Positions 17,764-25,410 of a stretch of 64,000 bases of DNA are shown here, piece after piece. Position 1 is the stretch's first letter, and each line of letters opens with the position of its first letter. Location: contig DASWNW010000036.1 in the NCBI GenBank assembly GCA_036399015.1, forward strand, positions 62,001 to 126,000. The letters run 5' to 3'. The DNA comes from QHVT01 sp036399015. Lineage in GTDB: Bacteria > Acidobacteriota > Thermoanaerobaculia > Gp7-AA8. Both the position numbers and the translations under genes were made by a program. Under the pieces are notes generated by a model. It was given only the letters and a program-made list of their open reading frames with translations. It searched no databases and was not told the origin of the DNA.

Positions 17764-19890
17764 TCAGGTCGCCGCGCGCAACGGCAGATATTTTACGTAA
17801 ATCCGATACAGAAGGTCTTTCGGCTCGCCCTCGTACCGCTGAGCGAGCTCCCGGCTGCGCTTCGCGTACTCGTCGGCGGGGTTCACCTTCAGCACCGCGT
17901 CGAAGGCCTGCACGGCGTCGGCGGTGCGCTCTTCCTGCAGCGCCGCGGCGCCGAGATTGAAGTGCGCGTTGACGAGCATTCGCTGGATGTTCTGGTTCTG
18001 CGGGTCCTGCGCGAGGAGCGGCTGCAGGTTCGCGATCGCCTCGGTGTACTTGCGCTCGGCGAACAGCGCTTTCGCGGCGTCGAGCTTCGCCACCTGCTGC
18101 GCCGCGGTGTCGTACTGCATCTTCAGCTCGGGCGTCAGCGGCTTCGCGCGCATGGCCTGGTCGAAGGCCAGCTTCGCGGCGGCGTAGTCGTGTGCCGCCA
18201 TCGCCGCCTTCGCGGCCTCGATGCGTTGATCGTAGTACTGCGCCGCGGGGATGCCCTCGATGAGCTGCGCCGAGGTGTTCTTCTTCGCGCGCAGGTCGGC
18301 GATCATCACCAGCGCGTCATCGTGCTGCGGATCGCTCGGCTCGATGTTCTGCAGCAGCGCGATGGCCTGGTCGTACTGCCCCTTCTTCGCCAGCGCGGAG
18401 GCGCGGGCCATGATGGTCTTGCCGCCGCCCTGCTCCGTCTCCGGCTTGTTCATGAACCGGTTCCAGACGAACCAGCCGCCGCCGCCGAGGACCAGCACTG
18501 CCAGCACGGCCGCGAGCGCGCCGACCGGCAGCTTGCGCGCCGGCGCGGACGGCTTCGCCGCGGGGGCGGCCGCCTGCTTGCCCGACTTCTTCGCCGCGGC
18601 CGGCGGCGGGCTCGCGCTGCCCGGATCGGGCGGGACGAGCGGCGCCTCGACGCCCGGCTCGAGCGGCTCGTCGAACATCGTCATGTCGAGCTGGTCGCCC
18701 TCGTCGTAGCTCGGCGGCGGGACGTAAGCGTTCGAAGGCGCGGCGGCGACCGTCTCGTCGAGGCGGTTCAGGTAGTCGCCCGCGCTCGCGTTCTGCGGGT
18801 CGAGCCGCAGCACTTCATTGAGATCCCGGTGCGCGGTGGCGGTGTCCCCCCGCTCGAACGCGGCGATGCCGGACGCCAGCAGCGGCTCGATCTTCTGCTC
18901 CACCTCGCGGCGCTTCGCCTTCGCCCGCTCGATGCGGTCGGAGGCCTCGTCGTTCGTGACGTCGATGAGAAAGATGCGCGACCAGAGGTCGATCGCCTGC
19001 TGGTAGTCGCCGGTGCCGAAGGCGCGGTCGCCGTCGGAGAGGTACTGCGCGATCTTCTTCTGGTCGTCGTCGCTCGTCTCGACCGCGGCGGTCGTGAAGT
19101 CGAAGTCGCCAGGGGAGGAGAGCACCGGCTGCGGCGCCGGCGTGGCGGCGGGCGTGTCGAACGAGAACCCGCCGGCGAACGGCGCGTCGGACGCGCTCGG
19201 CTCGCTGTCGAACGAGAAGTTCGCGAACGACACCTCGGTCGCCTTGTCCTCTTCGAACGCGAAGCCGAAGTCGGCCGCCTGCGCCGTCCCACGGCCGCTC
19301 GGCGCCTGCGGCGCCTCCACCACGAACGAGGGGGCGGCCGGTGCGGGGGCGGGCGTGGCGTCGCGGGTGGCGATCGCCCTGGCGATGCGCACGACGTCGG
19401 GATGCGTCGGGTCGAGGGCGCGCGCCTTCTCCAACTCCATCTTCGCGGCGGCGACGTTGCCGGCCTCGAGGCTGGCGTCGCAGCGGCGGGTGAACTGCTC
19501 GACGAACGGGCCGGCCTCGAGCTTCTCGCGCGCGTCGTCGCCGAGGATGCGCGCCTCGTCGTTGAGGAGATCGTCGGTGAGGACCTCGGTGGTCAGGTGA
19601 ATGACGCGCTGGAAGTCGCGCTCCGCCATCGCCTCTCGCGCCTGCTGCATCGGCGAGCGGCCGTCGGCGGGAAGCAGGTTGTCGACGTCGATCGGCAGCC
19701 CCGGGTTGCGGGTCTTGTCGAGGAGCTTCTTGGCCGGGTCGAACGTCGGATCCATCTGCAGGATCAGCGTGCAGCCGGCCGCGACCTCGTCCGTGCGGCC
19801 GAGGTGGTAGAGCGCGAGCGTCTGCCGGAACGTCGAGATCACTCGGTCTTTCACCGCGGACGACAGCGACGTGTTGCCTGGGTAGTTCAT
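17764..19890 (-). CDS. TPR-rich protein with a central membrane helix
   Basis: A 708-residue protein. The N-terminal half (1-360) has scattered TPR units (ALYHLGRTDEVAAGC, GDRAFGTGDYQQAIDLW, GIAAFERGDTATAHRDL) separated by an Ala/Pro/Phe-rich linker. Around residues 425-465 come a Lys/Ala/Pro tract and one transmembrane helix (GALAAVLAVLVLGGGGWFVW). The C-terminal 230 residues are again TPR repeats (KKGQYDQAIALLQN, AERKYTEAIANLQP). The helix separates two TPR arrays, so one probably faces the cytoplasm and the other the periplasm. It may co-operate with the RDD gene 29 bases downstream on the same strand. Divergent from ridA. Confidence 0.8.
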   Translation of the reverse strand: MNYPGNTSLSSAVKDRVISTFRQTLALYHLGRTDEVAAGCTLILQMDPTFDPAKKLLDKTRNPGLPIDVDNLLPADGRSPMQQAREAMAERDFQRVIHLTTEVLTDDLLNDEARILGDDAREKLEAGPFVEQFTRRCDASLEAGNVAAAKMELEKARALDPTHPDVVRIARAIATRDATPAPAPAAPSFVVEAPQAPSGRGTAQAADFGFAFEEDKATEVSFANFSFDSEPSASDAPFAGGFSFDTPAATPAPQPVLSSPGDFDFTTAAVETSDDDQKKIAQYLSDGDRAFGTGDYQQAIDLWSRIFLIDVTNDEASDRIERAKAKRREVEQKIEPLLASGIAAFERGDTATAHRDLNEVLRLDPQNASAGDYLNRLDETVAAAPSNAYVPPPSYDEGDQLDMTMFDEPLEPGVEAPLVPPDPGSASPPPAAAKKSGKQAAAPAAKPSAPARKLPVGALAAVLAVLVLGGGGWFVWNRFMNKPETEQGGGKTIMARASALAKKGQYDQAIALLQNIEPSDPQHDDALVMIADLRAKKNTSAQLIEGIPAAQYYDQRIEAAKAAMAAHDYAAAKLAFDQAMRAKPLTPELKMQYDTAAQQVAKLDAAKALFAERKYTEAIANLQPLLAQDPQNQNIQRMLVNAHFNLGAAALQEERTADAVQAFDAVLKVNPADEYAKRSRELAQRYEGEPKDLLYRIYVKYLPLRAAT

Positions 19891-19950
19891 CTTTCTCAGG
19901 ATCTCCCGGTGGTCGCGCGATTATAGTGGCCCGCGAAAGGATTCTCGCAG

Positions 19951-20325
19951 ATGGACTACGTCGCAACTCCGGACGCGCCGCAGGCGATCGGACCCTACTC
20001 CCAGGCCGTGAAGGCGAACGGCCTCGTCTTCACCTCCGGACAGATCGCGCTCGATCCCGCCACCGGCAACGTCGTCGAAGGAAGCTTCGCCGACCAGGTC
20101 CATCGCGTCTTCAGGAACCTCGAGGCGGTGCTGAAAGAGGCGGGGAGCGGCTTCGACCGCGTCCTCCGCGCTACGGTCTACCTCACGGACATGGGGAACT
20201 TCCAGACCCTCAACACCATCTACGCGGAGTACTTCGGCGAGCACAAGCCGGCCCGGACGACGATCGAGGCGAGCGCGCTGCCGAAGGGTGGCGCCGTCGA
20301 GATTGATTTAATCGCCCTCGCCTGA
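19951..20325 (+). CDS. ridA: RidA-family enamine/imine deaminase
   Basis: A 124-residue protein of normal RidA length. AIGPYSQAVKANGLVFTSGQIALDP is the family signature at the N-terminus. RATVYLTDMGNF and the C-terminal PARTTIEASALPKGGAVEID carry the conserved Arg (in PAR) and Glu that bind the substrate. RidA hydrolyses reactive 2-aminoacrylate made by PLP enzymes, protecting them. The 60-base divergent gap from the TPR gene contains TATAGT at 19922-19927, a fair -10 box, though no good -35 is seen. Some homologues have other roles, so the physiological substrate is inferred from family. Confidence 0.9.
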   Translation: MDYVATPDAPQAIGPYSQAVKANGLVFTSGQIALDPATGNVVEGSFADQVHRVFRNLEAVLKEAGSGFDRVLRATVYLTDMGNFQTLNTIYAEYFGEHKPARTTIEASALPKGGAVEIDLIALA

Positions 20326-20344
20326 CGCGCTACACTTGAGGCCG

Positions 20345-21547
20345 ATGCGTCGGCTTTCGATCGCCTGCCTCGCCCTCGTCGTCCTCTCGGGCTGCATGCG
20401 CGAGTCCGACGTCATCGGCCGCGCGCGCAGTCAGTTGCGCAGCGCGCCCTGCGGCGCGGAGGTGGCGGTGTCGGGTGTCGCGGGCGTGAACAGCGACCCC
20501 CGTCTCGTCTACCTCGGCGACTGGGTGGTCGTCTCCGTCTGCCAGCTCGACACGCTCCTGCAGGAGTCGGCGAAGCGGCAGCAGCGGATCAGCCTCTACA
20601 TCGAGGGGCTGGATACCGGCAACCCGCCGGTCGGTCTCAACCGGGAGACCGGCACGCTCACCTTCGTCCTCGCGCGCAACAACGACAACAAAGAGCTCTG
20701 GAGCCAGTTCCTCTACAACCCGATCTTCGACCACCAGTCGGCGATGCGGGTGAGCGTCGGGTTCAAGGGGGAGCGGCCGCTGTCACGCGTCGAGGGCGCG
20801 AACATGACGGTGGTGCTCGACAAGATCTACGTCGACGGCTGGACCTATCTCTGGTTCGGCCTGCTGGCGGCGGTGGCGGTGCTCCTGGTGCTGTACGCGC
20901 GGCAGAGCGACATGCTGCGCGAGGGGCCGTCGGTCGGCGACATGCGCCAGCCGTACAGCCTGGCGCGGACGCAGATGGCCTGGTGGTTCCTGCTGACGCT
21001 GCTCGCGTACGTCTTCATCTGGCTCGTCACCGGCGACCGCGATTCGATCGCCCCGTCGCTCCTGGGGCTGATGGGGATCAGCGCCGTGACCGCGCTCGCC
21101 GCGGTGGCGATGTCGCCGTCGGGCGCGCGGCAGGCGGCGCAGCGGAAACCGCTCGACGAGGGGATCGCCAGCATCGACGAGGCGCTGGCCGACCTGGGCG
21201 AGCAGCGCAAGACCGCCACGGCCGAAGTCCTGCCGGCGCTCGACCTGCGCGCGGCAGAGCTGGCGAAGGAGCGGGAGCAGCTCGTCATCCGGCGGGCGAA
21301 CGTGAAGCCGGTCAGCACCTCCAGCGGCTGGTGGCGCGACCTCGTCAGCGACGACCGCGGCGCCATCGCCCTCGACCGCTTCCAGATCGTCGTCTGGACG
21401 GTGGTGTTAGGTGGCGTGTTCCTCAACTCCGTGATCTGGGAACTGACCATGCCCGACTTCAGCGCGACGATGCTCGCCCTGATGGGCGTGTCGTCCGGCA
21501 CGTACATCGGCTTCAAGCTGCCGATGAAGAGCGGGGGAGCGGGCTAG
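20345..21547 (+). CDS. Membrane lipoprotein with a duplicated C-terminal membrane module
   Basis: A 400-residue protein with a good lipobox (LVVLSGC). Residues 20-160 form an exported domain that I do not recognise. After a helix (YLWFGLLAAVAVLLVLYA) come two similar modules. Each has a SLARTQ- or ALDRFQ-type lead, a hydrophobic helix starting with W (WWFLLTLLAYVFIWLVTGD; VVWTVVLGGVFLNSVIWEL), then a second helix ending LGLMGISAVTAL or LALMGVSSGTYIG. A charged coiled-coil-like stretch (about 260-310) separates them. The ATG at 20345 is preferred to a TTG nine bases earlier because the signal peptide starts there. Function unknown; the stop is followed at once by a palindromic repeat. Confidence 0.7.
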   Translation: MRRLSIACLALVVLSGCMRESDVIGRARSQLRSAPCGAEVAVSGVAGVNSDPRLVYLGDWVVVSVCQLDTLLQESAKRQQRISLYIEGLDTGNPPVGLNRETGTLTFVLARNNDNKELWSQFLYNPIFDHQSAMRVSVGFKGERPLSRVEGANMTVVLDKIYVDGWTYLWFGLLAAVAVLLVLYARQSDMLREGPSVGDMRQPYSLARTQMAWWFLLTLLAYVFIWLVTGDRDSIAPSLLGLMGISAVTALAAVAMSPSGARQAAQRKPLDEGIASIDEALADLGEQRKTATAEVLPALDLRAAELAKEREQLVIRRANVKPVSTSSGWWRDLVSDDRGAIALDRFQIVVWTVVLGGVFLNSVIWELTMPDFSATMLALMGVSSGTYIGFKLPMKSGGAG

Positions 21548-21548
21548 C

Positions 21549-21586
21549 GCGTCTGCGCGCGCGGAACCGTGCGCGCTGCACGGCGC
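21549..21586 (-). repeat. Palindromic repeat, family B, copy 1 (reverse)
   Basis: Reverse complement of the 38-bp family B unit with two mismatches. Contains the hairpin GTGCGCGC-TGCACG-GCGCGCAC (the last few bases run just past the unit). Starts two bases after the stop of the lipoprotein gene. Confidence 0.8.
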
Positions 21587-21792
21587 GCACGGGGGAACCG
21601 CGTGCCCGCAAGGCACGCGGGGGCGTCTGGGGAGTTTCGCGTGGGCCTCACTTGTCGCGAGAGCGGACGCGTCGCGATGAGGTCGCTCTCGCCTGAATCG
21701 CTCCGCCACGCCGCACGACCCCAGACACCCCCGCGACGCTTGCGGCGCCGCGGTTCCCCCGCGCGCCCTGCAGGCGCGTGGCTCCCCCGTGC

Positions 21793-21830
21793 GCGCCGTG
21801 CAGCGCGCACGGTTCCTCGCGCGAAGACGC
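21793..21830 (+). repeat. Palindromic repeat, family B, copy 2
   Basis: A 38-bp unit starting GCGCCGTGCAGCGCGCACGG and ending GCGAAGACGC, identical base for base to the copy at 23151-23188. It ends immediately before the stop codon of the minus-strand gene 21831-23090. Confidence 0.9.
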
Positions 21831-23090
21831 CTACGGCGGCGACGAATCCGAGGTCGCGGACGGGCATCCGCAAATGCCGCCGTGGCCGGAACAGCAGCCG
21901 CGTTTGTCCGCCGTACAGCTGAAGCAGGTGGGCGAGCGCGTGCCGTCGCAGCAGAGGAGCCCTCCCGTCGGTATGTCGGGCGTCACAATGATTGTGATGG
22001 TGCGGCGGACCGAACCACAGCCGCCGCCGGCGGTCACGAGCGTCACGACGTCGGTACCGGTGCGGGTGCCGGTGTACCGCGCGGTGCCGGAGTGCGTGCC
22101 GGACGATGGCTCGATCGGGTTGCCGAGCGAGGAGGTGAGCGTCCACGACGTGGCGCCGGTGATGGTGACGTGCAGCGACGCGCTCGAGTCTTCCCGGAGC
22201 GTCCCGGGACCGGTGAGCGCCGCCGTCGCCTCCGCCTTCATCGTCACCACGGCCACCGCCTCCGGCCCAACTCCGCAAGCATTGGCCGCCCGGCCGGAGT
22301 AGACCGTGCTCACGGCAACGGCCGCCGAGCGGCTTCCGGAGGCGGGGAGCGCGGCGCCGATGCCGTCGATCGAGACGGTTGCCGCCGGATCGGACGCTTG
22401 CCAGGAGATGGTCGTGCTCTCGCCGGTGCAGACGCTTGCCGCACCCGACGTCAGCGTCACGGTGGGGAGGCTGCATCCGGCTGGCTTCCTGACCGCACGA
22501 CGTTTCGATGACGTCGACCCGGGAGGCGGCTTCGGGCGCGGTGTCGGCGTGTAGTCGATGTCGATCACCGGGGAGAGCGCGATCCCGTTCGGCGCCCCTC
22601 CCCGCTGCCCCTGCAGAAAGTCGAAGAAGCCGACGCCGCGGACGTCCACCGGCACCGCGGCGTAGGCAAACGATTCCGCCGGCGTGTAGCGCGTGAGGAA
22701 GCGCCGCCGCGTGTCGGAGATCTCTTCCAGGAACCGGCTCCCCGCCGCGCATGCCGGATCGGGGATCTGCGCCAGCATCGTCCGTCCCGCCTCGTCGGAG
22801 AGCACGAGCTCGATCGTCGACTCCGGCGTGATCCTGTACGCCACCATCGTGGCTATGACGGAGTAGACCGTCGTCTCCACCGGGGCCACCCGCCGGTCCT
22901 GCGGCAGCGGCCGGGGCGGCGGAATCGCCTGCAGGGTCTGGATCGCGGCGGGAAGCGCCGTGACGTGGATCAGTGCGGCATCGACGTCCGAGGCAGTTTT
23001 GACCGGCCAGCGGTCGAGCCCGCACGCCGCCGCGGCAATCTGCGGCCAGCCCAGGACCACCCCCAGAACGAACCCAGCAATCGATCGCAT
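21831..23090 (-). CDS. Secreted protein with Ig-like middle and Cys-rich C-terminus
   Basis: A 419-residue protein. The signal peptide MRSIAGFVLGVVLGWPQIAA begins at 23090, with GGAGGGG about eight bases ahead. Residues about 20-190 form a domain of unknown type. Residues 200-370 are Thr/Ser-rich beta sequence resembling bacterial Ig-like modules (PTVTLTSGAASVCTGESTTI). The last 50 residues carry ten Cys: LLCCDGTRSPTCFSCTADK then RGCCSGHGGICGC. The CxDGTxS ... CSxHGG pattern resembles the DUF3761 motif (CRDGTYS ... CSHHGGV), seen here with extra Cys. The gene is bracketed by identical 38-bp repeats. Role unknown; probably a surface or secreted binding protein. Confidence 0.7.
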   Translation of the reverse strand: MRSIAGFVLGVVLGWPQIAAAACGLDRWPVKTASDVDAALIHVTALPAAIQTLQAIPPPRPLPQDRRVAPVETTVYSVIATMVAYRITPESTIELVLSDEAGRTMLAQIPDPACAAGSRFLEEISDTRRRFLTRYTPAESFAYAAVPVDVRGVGFFDFLQGQRGGAPNGIALSPVIDIDYTPTPRPKPPPGSTSSKRRAVRKPAGCSLPTVTLTSGAASVCTGESTTISWQASDPAATVSIDGIGAALPASGSRSAAVAVSTVYSGRAANACGVGPEAVAVVTMKAEATAALTGPGTLREDSSASLHVTITGATSWTLTSSLGNPIEPSSGTHSGTARYTGTRTGTDVVTLVTAGGGCGSVRRTITIIVTPDIPTGGLLCCDGTRSPTCFSCTADKRGCCSGHGGICGCPSATSDSSPP

Positions 23091-23150
23091 CAACGCCCCT
23101 CCACCGGAGGAAAGACCCGGAACGAGGCGGAAAGTGGGGGAGTGTGCGCC

Positions 23151-23188
23151 GCGCCGTGCAGCGCGCACGGTTCCTCGCGCGAAGACGC
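23151..23188 (+). repeat. Palindromic repeat, family B, copy 3
   Basis: Identical over 38 bp to the copy at 21793-21830 and in the same orientation. It lies between the start of the minus-strand Cys-rich protein gene and the start of the plus-strand metalloprotease gene. Confidence 0.9.
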
Positions 23189-23237
23189 GAAACTAAGTTA
23201 TTATGTGGCACTCGCGTTGCAGCTTCGCCCTCACACC

Positions 23238-24503
23238 ATGACCCGCCGACTGCCCGTGATCTTCCTCGTACTTCTGAGCGTTACGCCTCTCACCGCGGCG
23301 ACGCGCATGACGTACTACATCAACGGGACGCCCACTCCGATCGAATGGGAGAAGGCGGCGTTCCCGCTCCGGTACGAGATCGAGACGCGGGTCGCGGAGT
23401 CGAATCCGAACGCCACCACCTTCATCGAGCGCGCGTTCAGCGCCTGGGAGTCGATCGCCGAGGCCGACGTGCAGTTCCAGGCGGGCGGCGTCGTCCGGAC
23501 CGTCGCGCCGCAGACGCCGAACCGCGTCTCCATCAGCATGGCCGACGACCTCCTCTCCGGCCAGGGCGCGGCGGCCGTGACCTCCTACACCTACGACACC
23601 AAGACCGGCCGGATGCTCGACGCCGACATCACCATCGACAAGGCGCTCTTCGACGGCAACGTCAACGCCCAGTTCGCCCTGCAGCACGAGATCGGCCACG
23701 TCCTCGGCCTCGACCACTCCGCCGTCCTCTCCTCGATCATGTATCCCTACGTCGCCGACAACAGCGACCCGACCACGTTCGAGCAGGACGACCGCATCGG
23801 CATCGCGGGCATCTACCCGAAAGGCGACCAGACCCTCAACGGCGCCACCCTCGCCGGCCGCGTCATGGGCGACCAGGGCGGCATCTTCGCCGCGCAGGTC
23901 GTGGCCCTCAACGAGGAAGGGCAGCCGGTCGGCACCACGCTCACCAACGCCTCCGGCGAGTTCACCCTCTCCGGCATCCCGGCGGGACGCTACCGCCTCT
24001 ACGCCGAGCCGCTCGACGGCCCGGTCGACACGCTCGCCCTGCAGGGAACCTGGCGCCAGTCCTCGACCCCCTTCCCGACCCGCTTCTTCGGCATGACCGT
24101 CGAGGTCGAGAACGGCGAGGTCTACGGCAACCTCATGCTCAACACCGCCGGCCCGGTGCAGCTCAACCCCCGCTGGATCGGCGTCTCCGAGCCGAACGCG
24201 CACGACATGGGTCTCGCCACCTCCTCGGCGACCGTGCGTCCCGGACAGACGATCCAGATCTCGGTCGCCGGCGACGGCTTCACGAGCGGCATGACCAAGT
24301 TCGAGGTCACGAACCCCGCCTTCCGCCGCGTCTCCGACTACGGCTGGATGAGCAACTGCGTGCACGCGACCTACGTCGTCGACCCCTCCGCGAAGACCTC
24401 GTCCGCGGTGGTCGTCGTCACGAACGGCAACGACACCGCCACGTTGACCGGCGCCCTGCGCGTCTTCAGCCCCGGCGGCCGGTCGCGCGCCGTAAGACGC
24501 TGA
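23238..24503 (+). CDS. Secreted matrixin-type zinc metalloprotease
   Basis: A 421-residue protein with a signal peptide (MTRRLPVIFLVLLSVTPLTA). The zinc site HEIGHVLGLDH (150-160) has three His ligands and the catalytic Glu, followed by the Met-turn SSIMYPY, as in matrixins and related metzincins. EQDDRIGIAGIYP is the usual end of that domain. After it come a carboxypeptidase-regulatory-like beta domain (about 195-290, GEFTLSGIPAGRYRLYAEP) and a C-terminal IPT/Ig-like domain. It probably degrades or processes extracellular proteins. The start is set by the signal peptide; the open frame extends upstream through a repeat. Its 3' end overlaps the convergent membrane protein gene by 38 bases. 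Confidence 0.85.
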   Translation: MTRRLPVIFLVLLSVTPLTAATRMTYYINGTPTPIEWEKAAFPLRYEIETRVAESNPNATTFIERAFSAWESIAEADVQFQAGGVVRTVAPQTPNRVSISMADDLLSGQGAAAVTSYTYDTKTGRMLDADITIDKALFDGNVNAQFALQHEIGHVLGLDHSAVLSSIMYPYVADNSDPTTFEQDDRIGIAGIYPKGDQTLNGATLAGRVMGDQGGIFAAQVVALNEEGQPVGTTLTNASGEFTLSGIPAGRYRLYAEPLDGPVDTLALQGTWRQSSTPFPTRFFGMTVEVENGEVYGNLMLNTAGPVQLNPRWIGVSEPNAHDMGLATSSATVRPGQTIQISVAGDGFTSGMTKFEVTNPAFRRVSDYGWMSNCVHATYVVDPSAKTSSAVVVVTNGNDTATLTGALRVFSPGGRSRAVRR

Positions 24504-25401
24504 TCGTCTCCTCGTCGTCCGGCAAAAGCGCGATCGCGCGGATCGTCTTGCGCAGCCCCGCGAGCCCCTGCGCCACCACCGGCTCGTCGAACGCGATCAG
24601 CCAGCGCGGCTCCTCGAGCATCGCCACCTTCAGCACGTCCTTGCGCTTCCACTCCCGCTCCTCGCGCACTTCCTCGACTGAGACGATGTTCGCGAGCGGG
24701 ACGGAGACGCTCCAGCGCATGCCGTAGCGGAGGTGCAGCGCCTCGCCGTCGATCGACGAGCGCTTCAGCCGCAGCGCCTGGTAGTCGCCCAGGAGCCAGA
24801 TCACCGCCCAGACGTCCATCGCCGTCCAGATCCAGGCTGCGAGCGGCTTCCAGGCCGCGAGCAGGAGATGCATGCCGATCGCCTCCGCCACGATCAGCAC
24901 GAGGATGCACGCCAGCACCGTCGCCCAGCCGCTGCGCTCGTGGACGGTGAACGCGTGCCCTTCCACCTCGGCCGGCTTTTCCCGCCAGCCGAGGAAGGCG
25001 TAGCGGAACATCGCCGCCTCGGAGTGCACGACTTCGAAGATCCGGCCGCGCAGCGTCTTGGAGCGCACCACCGCGACGAGCAGCAGCACCTCCGCCGCCG
25101 GGACGGCGATCCATTGAAGCTGCCGCAGGAACTGCTGGTACGCCCGCGGGACGAGCAGCGCGGCGAGGAACGTCCCCCCGACGAACAGCGGCACGACCGT
25201 CAGCGGCGACGCCTTCCCGCCGCGCACCACGAAGAACCAGTACAGCAGCGGGATCGTGATGGTGAGGTCGAACGTGACGCCGAACGCCGCCACGTCGGGA
25301 TTGGCCGCGAAGAGATGCGAGCGGACGACGAACGCGCAGGCGGCGATGACGGTGAGGGCGGAGAGGCAGAAGAAGGTGGTGGACCGGACGGCGGTGCGCA
25401 C
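24466..25401 (-). CDS. Multi-pass membrane protein of unknown function
   Basis: A 311-residue protein with about seven hydrophobic helices in the first 210 residues (TTFFCLSALTVIAACAFVV, ITIPLLYWFFVVRG, LTVVPLFVGGTFLAALLV, WATVLACILVLIVAEAIGMHLLLAAW). A C-terminal cytoplasmic domain of about 90 residues follows (HLRYGMRWSVSVPLANIVSVEEV), which has the strand pattern of a PH-like domain. No family is recognised. It starts at a GTG nine bases after the stop of the GGDEF-EAL gene upstream on the same strand, so the two are probably co-transcribed. Confidence 0.7.
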   Translation of the reverse strand: MRTAVRSTTFFCLSALTVIAACAFVVRSHLFAANPDVAAFGVTFDLTITIPLLYWFFVVRGGKASPLTVVPLFVGGTFLAALLVPRAYQQFLRQLQWIAVPAAEVLLLVAVVRSKTLRGRIFEVVHSEAAMFRYAFLGWREKPAEVEGHAFTVHERSGWATVLACILVLIVAEAIGMHLLLAAWKPLAAWIWTAMDVWAVIWLLGDYQALRLKRSSIDGEALHLRYGMRWSVSVPLANIVSVEEVREEREWKRKDVLKVAMLEEPRWLIAFDEPVVAQGLAGLRKTIRAIALLPDDEETISVLRRATGRRG

Positions 25402-25410
25402 GCGACGATT

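Larger units (their letters stand above)
21548..21830. repeat. Composite inverted-repeat region between convergent genes
   Basis: This 283-base gap is built almost wholly of nested palindromes. Family B copies sit at both ends in opposite orientation: 21549-21586 (reverse) and 21793-21830 (forward). Inside are smaller partly matching arms, such as GCGTCTGGGG near 21626 against CCCCAGACACC near 21719, and CGCGAGAGCGGAC against GAGGTCGCTCTCGC. The stops of both neighbouring genes abut the region, so the hairpins could also end transcription from either side. Confidence 0.7.

Noticed and set aside
17674..19926. 750-codon plus-strand frame across the TPR gene
   Set aside because: It is Arg/Leu-rich, without motifs; the minus strand has TPR units and a clean membrane helix in the right place.
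21548..23190. Insertion sequence or transposon
   Set aside because: Repeats are present but there is no transposase or integrase frame inside; a passive cassette or repeat pair is all that can be said.
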